The notes: generated by a model from the sequence alone, not told the origin. Numbered from the stretch's first letter, positions 1 through 12,223 are shown. The stretch is 64,000 bases of DNA from an uncultured SAR86 cluster bacterium (GCA_902610905.1 CACLXS010000003.1:1-64000); one strand, 5' to 3'. Translations and numbers: made by a program.

Positions 1-1
1 A

Positions 2-991
2 TTTATCTTTTTACCCTCAAAACTAAATCCATCTTCAAAAAAGTCCAAACCCAGTCAAGTATACAAACCAGCTATTATTGAAAAATCAAATGATGTACCT
101 CCAGTAGAGATTCTTCCTGCTGCTAAAGAGATTAAAAAAGAGCTAAGAGTGATTAAAGCTAATGAAATTTCAACAATGTGGACTTTGGCTTCTAACATTA
201 TGACAGATATGTCTGATGCTTCAATATATCAAATAATGTGGTCAATTTATCTTGGAAACAAAGATGCATTTATAGATGGAAATATTAATTTAGTTCGAAA
301 TGATAAAGATTTAATAATTCCCTCTTATTCGAGTATATCTGAGACTTCTCATACCGAGGCAAAAGCTTCAATTCTTGCTATGAATGAATCATATGCTTTA
401 TCAATAGCACCAGCAGTAAAATCTTTATTAGTTTTAACTGCTCCAAAAATAATAGAAGCACCTGAACAGAAAGTTAAAGAGATTGTTGACGAAGACGAGG
501 CTAAACAGTTGGATATTAATAACGAAGAATTAAATGATCCAGCAGACATTATTAAAAATAATACTAAAACACTTGAAATGGCCTTTGAAAGCAAAGTTGC
601 TGAGGAATTAATTATAGAGACAGAGGATATAAAATCTTCTGATGTTCAAGAGTTTGGATTAATGGACCTCCTTTTTGTTGCCTTTGTATCAATTCTCTCT
701 GGAATTTTAATAGCGCTGATTTATATTCAGCTCAAATCAAGACAGACAAAGAAAATAGATTATGATTTTGACGAAGCTCCTGATACTTCTTCATCTGTAG
801 CAGGTTTACCAAAAGGCCTTAGCATTAAAAATAATGAAGAAGAGCAGCAACTAGATCTTGCGGTGATATATTTTGAGATGGGTGATTTAGAAAACTCAAA
901 ATCTATTTTAGATGATCTAATTAAATCAACTGAGAGCGATACAATAAAAAATAACGCTAAAGCTTTGCTTGATAAATTTTCTGAAAAGTGA
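2..991 (+). CDS. FimV-like protein, C-terminal part (truncated at window start)
   Basis: Frame is open from base 2 through the listed ORF; MWTLASNIM...-type FimV region, one TM segment, C-terminal TPR-like DLAVIYFEMGDLENSKSILDDLI; located upstream of truA as in other gammaproteobacteria. Confidence 0.7.
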   Translation, partial: FIFLPSKLNPSSKKSKPSQVYKPAIIEKSNDVPPVEILPAAKEIKKELRVIKANEISTMWTLASNIMTDMSDASIYQIMWSIYLGNKDAFIDGNINLVRNDKDLIIPSYSSISETSHTEAKASILAMNESYALSIAPAVKSLLVLTAPKIIEAPEQKVKEIVDEDEAKQLDINNEELNDPADIIKNNTKTLEMAFESKVAEELIIETEDIKSSDVQEFGLMDLLFVAFVSILSGILIALIYIQLKSRQTKKIDYDFDEAPDTSSSVAGLPKGLSIKNNEEEQQLDLAVIYFEMGDLENSKSILDDLIKSTESDTIKNNAKALLDKFSEK

Positions 992-1773
992 GACTAGCTT
1001 TTACAACTGAGTATGATGGTTCTGGGTTTTCAGGTTTCCAGAGGCAAAAGAATGCTATAACAATCCAACAAAACCTTGAGGAAGCTATTGAAAAGATCAC
1101 TCAAGAAAAAAAAGTTATAAATTATGCAGGAAGAACAGATGCTGGCGTACATGCACTATCTCAAGTATTCGATTTTACAACCGACATCATAAGAGAAGAA
1201 AAAAATTGGATTGACGGAATAAATTCAAACCTTCCAGATGCTATCGCTGTTACCAAGATGTTTAAAGTGCCTGATGATTTTCATTCTAGATTTTCTGCTG
1301 TTGAGAGAAGCTATACCTATATGATTTATAACTCCAGAAGCAAACCATTATTTTTTGATAGCTGTTCTCATTGGGATAATAATAATTTAGATTTAGGTGT
1401 TCTGAGTCAACAGGCAAAAATGTTTATTGGAGAACATAATTTTACATCATTTAGAAGCTCAAGCTGCAGCTCAAAAAATCCTATTAAATCAATAAGAGAT
1501 ATTGAAATTGAATACCACGATAAATTTATTTTTATATCTATCCATGCAAATGCGTTTTTGCATAATATGGTAAGAATTATGGTTGGTACCTTATTAGATA
1601 TTGCTAAGGGTGAAATAAATCTTTCTGTAGAAGAAATTCTATCAAAACATGATAGAAGTTATGCTGGAAAAACTGTTTCAGCAAAAGGATTATTTTTTCT
1701 TGGACCTAAATATGATTTAAAGTTTAATATACAAAGTCCGACTAAGCATTTATTAGATAGGTTTAAAAGATGA
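988..1773 (+). CDS. truA: tRNA pseudouridine synthase A
   Basis: TruA motifs EYDGSGFSGFQRQ, NYAGRTDAGVHALSQV, HNMVRIMVGTLLDI; GTG start overlapping upstream TGA. Confidence 0.95.
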   Translation: MRLAFTTEYDGSGFSGFQRQKNAITIQQNLEEAIEKITQEKKVINYAGRTDAGVHALSQVFDFTTDIIREEKNWIDGINSNLPDAIAVTKMFKVPDDFHSRFSAVERSYTYMIYNSRSKPLFFDSCSHWDNNNLDLGVLSQQAKMFIGEHNFTSFRSSSCSSKNPIKSIRDIEIEYHDKFIFISIHANAFLHNMVRIMVGTLLDIAKGEINLSVEEILSKHDRSYAGKTVSAKGLFFLGPKYDLKFNIQSPTKHLLDRFKR

Positions 1774-2396
1774 TTAATCCAAAGATAAAAATCTGTGGTG
1801 TCTCAGATATCGACATATTAAAACAGCTCATAAATTTAAATCTGGATTATGTAGGTTTTATCTTTTACTCTAAAAGCCCACGATTTGTCGATGAAGTTTT
1901 CCTAGAAAAAATACAAGATATAGATTTTATAGACACTAGACCTGTGTGCGTTTATGTTAATGCTGATGAAGATTTTATTTATAAAACTTCATCATTTTTT
2001 AATAATCCAATTCTCCAATTTCATGGAGATGAAGATCAAAATTTTTGTGAAACTTTTGGATTGGGTTACTGGAAGGCAATTAGAATCAAAGATGAAAATG
2101 ATATAGAAAAAATATCTCAATATAATTCTGCTTCAGCAATCCTTCTAGAAAATCATAAAGATGGAACTTACGGAGGAACTGGTGACTCATTTAATTGGGA
2201 ATTATTAAAAGATATTGATAATGATTTTCAAAATTTTGTTCTTTCAGGTGGAATTAATTCTGAAAATGTCGATAATGCATTAAAGACTAATTCGTGGTGT
2301 TTAGATCTGAACTCTGGGGTTGAATCTCAAGAAGGTATCAAAGACATCCTTTTGATAAAAGATATTTTAAAAACAATCAGAAACTATGACATTTAG
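1770..2396 (+). CDS. trpF: phosphoribosylanthranilate isomerase
   Basis: [40 protein letters not shown] motifs. Confidence 0.93.
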   Translation: MINPKIKICGVSDIDILKQLINLNLDYVGFIFYSKSPRFVDEVFLEKIQDIDFIDTRPVCVYVNADEDFIYKTSSFFNNPILQFHGDEDQNFCETFGLGYWKAIRIKDENDIEKISQYNSASAILLENHKDGTYGGTGDSFNWELLKDIDNDFQNFVLSGGINSENVDNALKTNSWCLDLNSGVESQEGIKDILLIKDILKTIRNYDI

Positions 2397-3591
2397 TAAT
2401 TCTAATTTTCCTGACAAAGAAGGATTTTTCGGCGAGTATGGTGGCAAATTTGTCCCTGAAACCCTAATGTATGCTCTTGAAGAATTGGAAACAACTTATA
2501 ACAAATTAAAAGATAAAAAAGACTTTATAGATGAGTTTTATAAAGATCTTTCTCATTTTGTTGGCAGACCTTCACCTTTATATTTCGCTCAAAGACTAAC
2601 AGATCACTACAAATCTGGTTCAATATGGCTCAAGCGTGAAGATTTAAATCATACAGGCGCCCATAAAATTAATAATACTGTAGGCCAAATACTTCTCGCC
2701 AAATATATGGGTAAAAAAAGAATTATTGCAGAAACAGGTGCTGGTCAGCATGGCGTTGCTACAGCAACTGTTGCAGCAAGACTAGGATTAGAGTGCCATA
2801 TTTATATGGGTTCTGAAGATGTAAGAAGACAATCTTTAAATGTTTACAGAATAAAGCTGCTTGGAGCTCATGTCCATCCTGTAGATTCAGGCTCAGCCAC
2901 ATTAAAAGATGCATTAAATGAAGCTCTTAGGGATTGGGTAACCAATGTTGATGACACTTATTACATTATTGGCAGCGTTACAGGCCCTCATCCATATCCA
3001 ATGATTGTTAGAGACTTTAACTCTGTTGTTGGTAAAGAGGTGATTGAACAATCTAAAGATTTATTTGGCAAAATGCCTGATGCTGTTGTTGCTTGTGTTG
3101 GCGGTGGTTCAAATGCAATGGGAATATTCCATCCATTTATCGATATTAAAGAAACAAGGCTTATTGGCGTCGAAGCAGGAGGAGAGGGTGTTTCAACAGG
3201 TGAGCACGCAGCTCCACTAAACGATGGCACGCCTGGTGTTCTTCATGGTGCTCGCAGTTACTTAATGCAAGATGAATCAGGTCAGGTAAAAGACACTAAG
3301 TCCGTTTCAGCTGGCTTAGATTATCCTGGAGTTGGCCCTGAACACTCATGGCTAAAAGATATTGGTAGAGCTGAGTATGTGGCAGTTAGTGATGATGATG
3401 CTTTAAAAGCTTTTCACGAAGTAACTGAACTTGAAGGTATTATGCCCGCTCTCGAGACAGCACATGCTTTTGCATACTTAGAACCTCTTATGAAGGAATT
3501 AGATGTATCGGCAAATGTAGTAGTTAATGTTTCTGGCAGGGGAGACAAAGATATTAATACTGTTGCTGAAATCGATGGAATAGAGTTTTGA
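2386..3591 (+). CDS. trpB: tryptophan synthase beta chain
   Basis: [12 protein letters not shown], [25 protein letters not shown] motifs; about 400 aa. Confidence 0.98.
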   Translation: MTFSNSNFPDKEGFFGEYGGKFVPETLMYALEELETTYNKLKDKKDFIDEFYKDLSHFVGRPSPLYFAQRLTDHYKSGSIWLKREDLNHTGAHKINNTVGQILLAKYMGKKRIIAETGAGQHGVATATVAARLGLECHIYMGSEDVRRQSLNVYRIKLLGAHVHPVDSGSATLKDALNEALRDWVTNVDDTYYIIGSVTGPHPYPMIVRDFNSVVGKEVIEQSKDLFGKMPDAVVACVGGGSNAMGIFHPFIDIKETRLIGVEAGGEGVSTGEHAAPLNDGTPGVLHGARSYLMQDESGQVKDTKSVSAGLDYPGVGPEHSWLKDIGRAEYVAVSDDDALKAFHEVTELEGIMPALETAHAFAYLEPLMKELDVSANVVVNVSGRGDKDINTVAEIDGIEF

Positions 3592-4373
3592 ATAGACTGA
3601 CATCTAAATTACAAAACCTTAAAGAAAATAATAAAAAGGCTCTTGTAGCATACCTTGTAGCAGGTGATCCTGATTTAGATACTACACTTGACTTGATGCA
3701 TTTATTTGTTGATTCAGGAGTTGATGTTATTGAGATTGGTGTTCCTTTTACAGACCCAATTGCAGAGGGACCAACCATACAAAAAGCTCATGACCGTGCT
3801 CTAAAAAATAATATATCACTGAAGATGATACTTGAATTGGTTGATATGTTTAGAGAAACCAATACTGAAACACCTATAGTTTTAATGGGCTATTTAAATA
3901 CTTTTATATCTCATATTAATCTGGTTCAATCAATTGGGGAGAATAGTGCGGATTCAATTTTAGTTGTAGATGTTCCTGGAGAACTTAATCTGCAGACCTA
4001 TGGAATTACAAACCCAAATATAAATACTATTTCACTAATATCGCCTACTACTAAAGAGGATAGAGTTGAATCTATAGCAAAAAATAGCACTGGATTTATT
4101 TATTACGTCACCCTGAGAGGTGTTACAGGCTCATCAAATTTAAATATTGAAGAAATTAAAAATAATATCCAAAAAATTCAACAATATTCTGATGCTCCAA
4201 CTATGGCAGGGTTTGGAATTAAATCAGTTGAGGATGCATCAACTTTAGCAGCTTGCTCTGATGGTGTTGTGATTGGTTCATCAATTGTTGAAATGATTGC
4301 AGATGAGTCTAAGTCAAAAGAATTTGGTAGAATAGGTGAATATCTTAGGGAGATGAAAACCGCTATATCATGA
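3588..4373 (+). CDS. trpA: tryptophan synthase alpha chain
   Basis: [41 protein letters not shown] motifs; TTG start overlapping trpB stop. Confidence 0.96.
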   Translation: MNRLTSKLQNLKENNKKALVAYLVAGDPDLDTTLDLMHLFVDSGVDVIEIGVPFTDPIAEGPTIQKAHDRALKNNISLKMILELVDMFRETNTETPIVLMGYLNTFISHINLVQSIGENSADSILVVDVPGELNLQTYGITNPNINTISLISPTTKEDRVESIAKNSTGFIYYVTLRGVTGSSNLNIEEIKNNIQKIQQYSDAPTMAGFGIKSVEDASTLAACSDGVVIGSSIVEMIADESKSKEFGRIGEYLREMKTAIS

Positions 4374-5215
4374 ACTGGCTAACAAGGCTTATACCTTCAA
4401 TAATGACCTCTAAGTCTAAAAGTAAGGTGCCTGATGGACTTTGGAGCTCTTGCCCTTCTTGTGAATCAGTTTTGTATGCTCCTGATTTAGAAAAATCACT
4501 TTTTGTTTGTCCTAAATGTGACCACCATCTTCGAATTGGAGCTAGAAAAAGATTAGAAATTTTTCTCGATAATGGTCACTTTGAAGAAATAGCAGCTGAC
4601 ATAAAAACTAAAGATTCCCTTAAATTCAAAGATACAAAAAATTATTCCTCAAGAATCAAAGATGCTGTTTCAAATACAGGAGAGAATGAAGCCATTATTA
4701 TTGGTAAAGGAACGCTTGATTCAATGGATGTTGTTGTAGCTGCATTTGAATTTAGGTTTATGGGCGGCTCAATGGGAGGAGTCGTAGGAGAAAAGTTTGT
4801 ACAAGGAGTAAATGAGGCTATAAAGTCTCATTGTCCATTTATCTGCTTTTCTACAAGTGGTGGTGCAAGAATGCAAGAGTCAATGATTTCTTTAATGCAA
4901 ATGGCAAAAACTGCAGCCGCCTTACAAAAGCTTAAGGCAGAAAAATTACCCTATATTTCTGTAATGGTTGATCCTATTTATGGAGGCGTTTCTGCCAGTT
5001 TAGCAATGCTTGGCGACATAAACATTGCTGAGCCTGATGCATTAGTTGGTTTTGCTGGAAGAAGGGTTATTGAACAAACTGTTAGAGTAGATTTGCCTGA
5101 TGATTTCCAAAAATCAGAGTTTTTGTTAAAACATGGTGCAATTGATATGATTGTTCACAGAAGAAATATTAGAACTAAAGTTCACGGACTACTAAAAAAA
5201 ATATATAAAGCTTAA
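4370..5215 (+). CDS. accD: acetyl-CoA carboxylase carboxyltransferase subunit beta
   Basis: N-terminal Cys4 zinc ribbon, FMGGSMGGVVGEKF, STSGGARMQESMISLMQMAKT motifs. Confidence 0.97.
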   Translation: MNWLTRLIPSIMTSKSKSKVPDGLWSSCPSCESVLYAPDLEKSLFVCPKCDHHLRIGARKRLEIFLDNGHFEEIAADIKTKDSLKFKDTKNYSSRIKDAVSNTGENEAIIIGKGTLDSMDVVVAAFEFRFMGGSMGGVVGEKFVQGVNEAIKSHCPFICFSTSGGARMQESMISLMQMAKTAAALQKLKAEKLPYISVMVDPIYGGVSASLAMLGDINIAEPDALVGFAGRRVIEQTVRVDLPDDFQKSEFLLKHGAIDMIVHRRNIRTKVHGLLKKIYKA

Positions 5216-5694
5216 TGAATATTGAGAGAATTGTAGGTCTTGTTTTTAGTATTAGCACATTACTAATTCTTCTTTTTGTTGTTTTAACTCCTCAAGTTGA
5301 TTATCAACAAGATTTTAAAATTATAGATTCAGCATCAAAAAAGGAAGAGATAGCTAAAATAGAATTTGAAGAAAAGTCCACTGAAATAGAAGAAAAACCT
5401 CTAAACCCCAAAAAAGAAATAATTTCAGATGCCGCAAATATTGATAGATCAGATTTTGATTTATTTGTTTTAAGAGTTCATGTCCTCTCATCTGAGGATA
5501 ATGCAAAAAAAATGGTAACTAAAATTAATGAAGGAGGGTTTCCTGCATTTACTGAGATTTTTGGTGCTAAGAAAAATCTTCATGCAGTTTATGTGGGGCC
5601 TTTTATTGAAGAGAGTGACATAAATCAAAATATAGAGCTAATTCAAAAGGTTTCAGAGTCACAAAATGGAGAGATATCTAGATGGAAGCTCTAG
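5215..5694 (+). CDS. SPOR-domain protein (DedD position)
   Basis: N-terminal TM plus C-terminal SPOR-like repeat (LRVHVLSSEDNAKKMVTKINEGGFPAF...VYVGPF); located between accD and cvpA. Confidence 0.75.
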   Translation: MNIERIVGLVFSISTLLILLFVVLTPQVDYQQDFKIIDSASKKEEIAKIEFEEKSTEIEEKPLNPKKEIISDAANIDRSDFDLFVLRVHVLSSEDNAKKMVTKINEGGFPAFTEIFGAKKNLHAVYVGPFIEESDINQNIELIQKVSESQNGEISRWKL

Positions 5695-6266
5695 GACTAA
5701 ATGTAACTGATTGGTTTATATTAGTTGTCTTAACTGCATCAGGCCTTATTTCCTTAGCTAGAGGTTTTACAAAAGAATTTTTGTCTTTATTTTTATGGGT
5801 TGTTGCTTTTATTGCAGCTGTTAGTTTTGAGTATTTAGCAACTCCAAAGATTAATGAGTTCATTGGTAATGAGGAGATTTCAAAGATCCTATCCTACATT
5901 GTTGTTTTTTTGGTTTGCATTTTTCTTGGTGGAGTGGTAATTAAATTTATTGGTACGCTCATTAAGTGGTCGGGTGCCTCAGGGTTCGATAGATTTCTTG
6001 GAGTATTATTTGGTCTGACAAGAGGCCTAATCGTTTTATTTGTAATCTTTTTGCTCTTGCCATCAAGCATCAAATCAACAGACTTAATTAATAAATCAAA
6101 AATAACACCAATAATTGAAAAATATGCTCCTCAAATTGAAGCTTATTTTAGAGAATTAATAGATAATAGAAACTTAGTCGAAGAAGCGCTGGAAGTCATA
6201 GAACCAATAAGAGAAAATGTGGCTCCAGATGCAGAAGATATTAATCCTACTAAAGAGGACTCCTGA
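5682..6266 (+). CDS. cvpA: CvpA family membrane protein
   Basis: NVTDWFILVVLTASGLISLARGFTKEFLSLFLW typical of CvpA; immediately upstream of purF. Confidence 0.9.
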   Translation: MEALGLNVTDWFILVVLTASGLISLARGFTKEFLSLFLWVVAFIAAVSFEYLATPKINEFIGNEEISKILSYIVVFLVCIFLGGVVIKFIGTLIKWSGASGFDRFLGVLFGLTRGLIVLFVIFLLLPSSIKSTDLINKSKITPIIEKYAPQIEAYFRELIDNRNLVEEALEVIEPIRENVAPDAEDINPTKEDS

Positions 6267-7750
6267 TGTGTGGAATAGTTGGGATTTCTGCTGAGACTAA
6301 CGTAGCAGCAGAAATATATGACTCCCTTTTAATGCTTCAGCATAGAGGTCAAGATGCTGCTGGTATGGTAGTCTGTGACTCCCAAGACAAACTTCAAAGC
6401 AGAAAATCAATGGGTTATGTAAGAGATGTCTTTCAGCAAAGACATATGGAAAAACTCGTTGGTAATTATGGTATAGGTCATGTCAGGTATCCAACTGCAG
6501 GTGGGGCAGGTAAAGAATTTGCTCAACCAATGTATGTTAATTCGCCTTACGGGATTAGTCTTGCTCACAACGGAAACCTCACAAATTCTAAGGAGTTAGC
6601 GGTTCAATTGTTTCATGCTGAAATGAGACACCTTAATACAGATTCTGACTCAGAAGTTTTGCTTAATATTTTTGCTCATGAACTTGGAAAACAAAGAGAA
6701 ATTTATCCCTCAGCAGATCATATTTTTAAGGCGGTTACCAAAACCCACAGAAGATGTGACGGTGCCTATGCTGTTTTAGCGCTAATTACTGGCCATGGAA
6801 TTCTTGCTTTTAGAGATAATAACGGCATAAGGCCCTTATCTATTGGTATAAGAAAAGGTGCTAAAAGAGATGAGTATATTATTGCCTCCGAAGATGCGCT
6901 TTTTGAATCACAGGGCTTTAAAAAGCTTCGTGATGTAGAGCCTGGGGAAGCTGTATATATCGATAAGAAGGGTAATTTCTTTTCACAACAGTGTGCAGAA
7001 GCTCCTCAAAAAACACCATGCATATTTGAGTATGTGTATTTCTCAAGACCAGATTCAAACATTGATGAAATTTCAGTATATAAAGCTCGAATGAGAATGG
7101 GATCAAAGCTTGCTGAATTAATAAAAAAGAAAAATCCTGATCACGATATTGATGTTGTAATCCCAATACCTGATAGCTCCACTACCGCAGCACTTCAGCT
7201 TGCAGTTGATTTAAATGTTCCATATAGAGAGGGGTTTGTTAAAAATAGATATATTGGAAGAACATTTATCATGCCTTACCAAGAAGAGAGAAGAAAATCT
7301 GTTAGAAGAAAATTAAATATCCTTGATCTAGAATTTGAAGGTAAAAATGTAATGCTCGTTGATGATTCAATTGTAAGAGGAACTACCAGCAGAAAAATTA
7401 TTGAAATGGCAAAACAAGCTGGAGCTAATAAAGTGTATTTTGCTTCTGCAGCTCCTGCAATTAAATATCAAAATCTATATGGTATTGATATGCCTGCAAC
7501 CAGTGAACTTATTGCGTCTAACAGAACTGATGAAGAAGTGGCAAAAGAGATAGGAGCAGATTGGCTTGTGTATCAAACTCTAGAGGATTTAATTGAAACC
7601 TGTAAAACTGGAAATCCAAAGATTCAAGAATTTGAAACCTCTATATTTACAGGTGAATACATAACACCGCTTGGTGAAAATTATCTCGAAGATTTAGAGA
7701 TATCCAGACAAGACGAAGTCAAAGCACAAAGAGAAAAAGCTAAAGCCTAA
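6266..7750 (+). CDS. purF: amidophosphoribosyltransferase
   Basis: MCGIVGI Ntn start, [34 protein letters not shown] motif. Confidence 0.98.
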   Translation: MCGIVGISAETNVAAEIYDSLLMLQHRGQDAAGMVVCDSQDKLQSRKSMGYVRDVFQQRHMEKLVGNYGIGHVRYPTAGGAGKEFAQPMYVNSPYGISLAHNGNLTNSKELAVQLFHAEMRHLNTDSDSEVLLNIFAHELGKQREIYPSADHIFKAVTKTHRRCDGAYAVLALITGHGILAFRDNNGIRPLSIGIRKGAKRDEYIIASEDALFESQGFKKLRDVEPGEAVYIDKKGNFFSQQCAEAPQKTPCIFEYVYFSRPDSNIDEISVYKARMRMGSKLAELIKKKNPDHDIDVVIPIPDSSTTAALQLAVDLNVPYREGFVKNRYIGRTFIMPYQEERRKSVRRKLNILDLEFEGKNVMLVDDSIVRGTTSRKIIEMAKQAGANKVYFASAAPAIKYQNLYGIDMPATSELIASNRTDEEVAKEIGADWLVYQTLEDLIETCKTGNPKIQEFETSIFTGEYITPLGENYLEDLEISRQDEVKAQREKAKA

Positions 7751-10329
7751 TTAGGATTAACAATATTCACAGCAGGGATACTTGCTGAATTTGCGCTCTC
7801 CACATATGTATCAATCTCATTGAAGTTCAGATATCTATATATGTCATCTGCCAATGGATTAATATCATCCATATATTTGTGATATTCCTCTACACTTGGC
7901 AGTCTGCCTAATACTGATGCTATAGCTGAAAGCTCTGCAGAGGCTAAAAATACATCAGCGCCATCACCCAATCTATTTGGGAAGTTTCTAGTAGATGTTG
8001 ATACCACAGTAGAATTCGCTAGAACTCTTGCCTGGTTACCCATACATAGAGAACATCCTGGAAGTTCAGTTCTTGCTCCAGATACGCCAAATACATTATA
8101 AATACCTTCTTCCATCAGCTGCTTTTCATCCATTTTTGTTGGAGGAACAACCCATAATCTAGCTTTTGTTCCATTGTATTTTTGCAACAAAGTTCCAGCA
8201 GCTCTAAAGTGACCAATATTCGTCATACAAGATCCAATAAATACTTCTTGGATTTCAGTATTAGCAACTTCTGATAAGGGTTTAATATCATCAGGATCGT
8301 TAGGGCATGCAAGTAACGGCTCAGTGATTTCGTTTAAATCTATTTCAATAATTTCTGCATATTCTGCATTTTCATCTGGCTCTAAAAGTTCAGGATTCTT
8401 TATCCATTCTTCCATAGCTTGTGCTCTTCTCTCTAGGGTTTTGGCATCGCCATAACCGCTAGCAATCATCCATCTCAACATAACAATGTTTGATTGAAGA
8501 TATTCAATGATTGGTTCTTTATTTAATCTAACGGTACAACCAGAGGCTGATCTTTCTGCAGATGCATCTGATAATTCAAATGCTTGTTCAACTTTCATAT
8601 TTGGAAGTCCCTCAATTTCAAGACATCTTCCTGAGAAGATATTTTTCTTACCTTCTTTTGCCACAGTTAAAAGACCTTTTTGAATAGCAGCATATGGAAT
8701 AGCATTAACAAGATCTCTTAAAGTTATTCCTGGTTGCATTTCACCTTTAAATCTAACTAAAACTGACTCAGGCATATCTAATGGCATAACTCCTAAAGTT
8801 GCTGCAAATGCCACAAGTCCTGATCCAGCAGGGAAGCTAATACCAATTGGGAATCTTGTGTGACTATCACCACCGGTACCCACACCATCTGGTAACAACA
8901 TTCTGTTTAACCATGAATGAATAATCCCGTCACCTGGCCTCAAAGAAACACCTCCGCGATTCATTATAAAATCAGGTAAATTGTGTTGTGTTTCAATGTC
9001 TACAGGTTTTGGATAAGCTGCTGTATGACAAAAGGATTGCATTACCAAGTCAGCAGAAAAACCTAAACATGCTAATTCTTTTAATTCATCTCTAGTCATT
9101 GGCCCAGTAGTATCTTGAGAACCAACAGTTGTCATTCTTGGCTCACAATAAGTTCCTGGTCTAATACCTTCAACTCCACATGCTTTACCAACCATTTTTT
9201 GAGCAAGGGTATAACCTTTATCAGAGACGTCAGCGGCATCAGGTCTTGTAAATATATCTGTAGGTTCTAAATCTAAAGCTTCTCTAGTTTTATCTGTTAA
9301 TTGTCTTCCAATGATTAATGGTATTCTTCCGTTAGCTCTTACCTCGTCAAGCAAAACATTAGTTTTAAGTTCAAAAGTAGAGATAACTTCATTACTTGAA
9401 GCATTAAGAACTTTTCCATTATAAGGCTCAAGGATAATTTCTTGACCCATCTCCATCTTAGAAACATCTAATTCAATTGGAAAGGCGCCTGAATCTTCTA
9501 ATGTATTAAAAAAGATAGGAGCTATTTTCCCACCAAAACAAAAGCCACCTTCTTTTTTATTTGGTATGTAAGGTATCTCATCTCCCATATGCCATAGCAC
9601 AGAATTGGTAGCAGACTTTCTCGATGAACCGGTACCAACAACATCACCAACAAATACTAGCGGGTTACCTTTTTCTTTTAACTCCTCAATAGTTTCCAAT
9701 GGTCTATCAAGACCTTCTCTTGGCATTTTGAACATAGCTAATGCATGAAGAGGGATGTCAGGACGTGACCATGCATCTGTCGCTGGTGAAAGGTCATCAG
9801 TATTAATCTCACCAGGTACTTTATAGACAGTCAGTTTAATTTGTTCTGGAAGTTTAGCTTTTTCAGTAAACCATTTTCCTTCAGCCCAGGCATCTACAAC
9901 CTTTTTTGCATACTCATTACTCTTTGATAATTCAAAGATTTCGTTAAATGAATCAAAAATTAGTAATGTTTTTCCTAAAGCTTCAGCAGCTTCATCGCCC
10001 AATTCGTCTATTTTTAAGCATTCAATTAAAGGCTGGATGTTATAACCACCAAGCATTGTGCCAAGAATACGTACTGCATCAGATTTTGTAATATAAGGAC
10101 TAGAAGTTTCACCGGTTGTAATATCAGCTAAAAAGGCAGCCTTTACATACGCCGATTGATCTACACCAGCAGGTACTCTTTCTTTTAGTAAATGTAATAA
10201 AAGTTCAGATTCTTCGTGTTCAGACTTTAATAGGTCTGCTAGTTGTGCAGTTTGATCCGCATCTAATGGAAGCGGAGGGATATTTTGTGCCGCTCTTTCG
10301 TCTAAGTGTGCTTTGTATTCGTTTAACAT
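7747..10329 (-). CDS. acnB: aconitate hydratase B
   Basis: 860 aa; [52 protein letters not shown] cluster cysteines; B-type domain order. Confidence 0.97.
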   Translation of the reverse strand: MLNEYKAHLDERAAQNIPPLPLDADQTAQLADLLKSEHEESELLLHLLKERVPAGVDQSAYVKAAFLADITTGETSSPYITKSDAVRILGTMLGGYNIQPLIECLKIDELGDEAAEALGKTLLIFDSFNEIFELSKSNEYAKKVVDAWAEGKWFTEKAKLPEQIKLTVYKVPGEINTDDLSPATDAWSRPDIPLHALAMFKMPREGLDRPLETIEELKEKGNPLVFVGDVVGTGSSRKSATNSVLWHMGDEIPYIPNKKEGGFCFGGKIAPIFFNTLEDSGAFPIELDVSKMEMGQEIILEPYNGKVLNASSNEVISTFELKTNVLLDEVRANGRIPLIIGRQLTDKTREALDLEPTDIFTRPDAADVSDKGYTLAQKMVGKACGVEGIRPGTYCEPRMTTVGSQDTTGPMTRDELKELACLGFSADLVMQSFCHTAAYPKPVDIETQHNLPDFIMNRGGVSLRPGDGIIHSWLNRMLLPDGVGTGGDSHTRFPIGISFPAGSGLVAFAATLGVMPLDMPESVLVRFKGEMQPGITLRDLVNAIPYAAIQKGLLTVAKEGKKNIFSGRCLEIEGLPNMKVEQAFELSDASAERSASGCTVRLNKEPIIEYLQSNIVMLRWMIASGYGDAKTLERRAQAMEEWIKNPELLEPDENAEYAEIIEIDLNEITEPLLACPNDPDDIKPLSEVANTEIQEVFIGSCMTNIGHFRAAGTLLQKYNGTKARLWVVPPTKMDEKQLMEEGIYNVFGVSGARTELPGCSLCMGNQARVLANSTVVSTSTRNFPNRLGDGADVFLASAELSAIASVLGRLPSVEEYHKYMDDINPLADDIYRYLNFNEIDTYVESANSASIPAVNIVNPN

Positions 10330-10431
10330 TGATTATCTCCTTGTTAACGCGTCTAATTTTACTCCTATAAGTAAAAGGCTTCTACTAAATAGCAGATTTT
10401 ATTTAAAAATGAGTTATTATTTTGCTTAATA

Positions 10432-10869
10432 ATGCAAAAAACTCGATCTACAACTCCATGCTTAGGTATCTGCTCAACAACATACGGAGATGATGTCTGC
10501 AAAGGTTGTAAGAGATTTGTTCACGAGATTATTAGTTGGCCAAAATATTCGCAAGATGAAAGGGCGCTTGTAAATGATCGGCTTGAAAAATTTAAAGTCT
10601 TAATTCTTCAAGATAGATTTAAAGTTCACGACTCAGATTTATTTGAAATCAAGTTAAAAGAAAAAGCTATTAATTATAATAATTCCATGGATCCTTTAAC
10701 TTGGATTTTTGATTTGCTTAGAGCAGCAGGGTCACAAGATTTGGATTTAGAACAATTTGGGATTACTAGTCTTAAAAATTATGACCCTATGAAAATTCGT
10801 GATGAGGTTAACAAAGAGTTTTTAGATTTATCAGAAGCTCATCACCAAAGGTATTTCAAAAAAGCTTAA
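10432..10869 (+). CDS. DUF1289-domain protein
   Basis: N-terminal TPCLGICSTTYGDDVCKGCKRFVHEIISW cysteine motif typical of DUF1289. Confidence 0.75.
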   Translation: MQKTRSTTPCLGICSTTYGDDVCKGCKRFVHEIISWPKYSQDERALVNDRLEKFKVLILQDRFKVHDSDLFEIKLKEKAINYNNSMDPLTWIFDLLRAAGSQDLDLEQFGITSLKNYDPMKIRDEVNKEFLDLSEAHHQRYFKKA

Positions 10870-10876
10870 CTAGATT

Positions 10877-11317
10877 TTACCCGTAATCTTTTAACATTCT
10901 TTTTAACTCTAAAGAATGTTGCTCCTCTTCACCAATCATGCCTCTTGCATACTCTTCAAGATAAATTGAACTATCTTCAACTTCTTCTAAAAGTGTTTTA
11001 TAAAGTCCAACAGCATGTAGTTCATGCTCTAAACTTTCTTCTAAAATATCTCTAATTGTATGTTGTCCTGTCTCTTCAATCTTTGCAATTTTTTGACTAG
11101 GATGACCGTCAAGTCCAGCTATTAATTCACCAGCTCCTTGAGCGTGAACAAGAGATTCACTTGCTTGCTCTTTTAAGAAATCAACGATTGGAATTCGATA
11201 GGGTCCAGTCACCATCATGGCTGAGTGGGTGTAACGAACAACACCTGCTAATTCATATTCCATTATCTCATTTAGAATGGCACAAGCTTTATCTGTATCT
11301 AGTGGTTTTAATCCCAT
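10877..11317 (-). CDS. bacterioferritin / ferritin-like protein
   Basis: LNEIMEYELAGVVRYTHSAMM, EEQHSLELKRML four-helix di-iron pattern. Confidence 0.8.
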   Translation of the reverse strand: MGLKPLDTDKACAILNEIMEYELAGVVRYTHSAMMVTGPYRIPIVDFLKEQASESLVHAQGAGELIAGLDGHPSQKIAKIEETGQHTIRDILEESLEHELHAVGLYKTLLEEVEDSSIYLEEYARGMIGEEEQHSLELKRMLKDYG

Positions 11318-11456
11318 ATTTCTGCTCCTTAAGCATTAAAAATTGATTTATTGACATAACTATAAAAGAATTTATATATTATGTAAACTACTGATATAAG
11401 GTATTTTTTTAATGCGAATCATTATAATAATCATTCGCATCTAGAAATAACTTTTC

Positions 11457-11783
11457 TTAACTTTTATTAAAGATTTTAAAGCGCCAAAACAGAAGAAAGG
11501 CAACAATAGAATAAGCAAAAATAGCTAGCTGTTTTACAACCGGAAGTGCAACTAATGTACCAAGCCAACTATAACCTTTAGTTCTATTCCACACATAAAT
11601 AAATGCATCAACACCTACTAACTCTTTGCCATTATCAAAAGTAACATGAAGTTTTTTAAGATACTTATCTTCCATGTGACTACAGTCAGTGAAGTCTAAT
11701 TCAGATCTTTTTTTGTAATGCTTAATTTCAAAATTACAGATCGAACACTTTTCGTTGAAGAGGACTTTTCCATCATTATTCAT
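11457..11783 (-). CDS. DUF393 / DCC-family thiol-disulfide oxidoreductase-like protein
   Basis: VLFNEKCSICNFEIKHYKKRS CxxC motif followed by VDAFIYVW... Confidence 0.75.
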   Translation of the reverse strand: MNNDGKVLFNEKCSICNFEIKHYKKRSELDFTDCSHMEDKYLKKLHVTFDNGKELVGVDAFIYVWNRTKGYSWLGTLVALPVVKQLAIFAYSIVAFLLFWRFKIFNKS

Positions 11784-11845
11784 AAAGTTATCTTATCAAG
11801 ATTAATACTAGATATCTTTGATTTTAAATAATAAGATTCTACTCA

Positions 11846-12220
11846 ATGGAAATGCAGCAAGTTAATATTTTTGATGAACCAATTGAGGAGTGTTGTTCCA
11901 ATCCCATTACAGGATTTTTTCGAGATGGGTTTTGTCATACAGATCAACTCGACAGAGGTTTGCATATTATTTGCTCATTGATGAACGATGAGTTTTTAAG
12001 TTTCTCAAAATCTCGAGGCAATGATCTTTCTACTCCAAGACCCGAATTTGGTTTTCCAGGATTAAAAGCTGGGGACTCCTGGTGTGTTTGTGCTGAGCGT
12101 TGGAAGGAAGCATATGAGCATGGTTTTGCTCCTAAGATTTATCTTAAAAAAACTAATAAAAAAACTACTTCTATTATCGATATAAAAATATTGAAAGAGT
12201 TTGCTATAGATATGAATTAA
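11846..12220 (+). CDS. DUF2237 family protein
   Basis: ITGFFRDGFCHTD...GxHIICSLMNDEFLSFSKSRGNDLSTPRPEFGFPGLKAGDSWCVCAERWKEA. Confidence 0.8.
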   Translation: MEMQQVNIFDEPIEECCSNPITGFFRDGFCHTDQLDRGLHIICSLMNDEFLSFSKSRGNDLSTPRPEFGFPGLKAGDSWCVCAERWKEAYEHGFAPKIYLKKTNKKTTSIIDIKILKEFAIDMN

Positions 12221-12223
12221 TAT

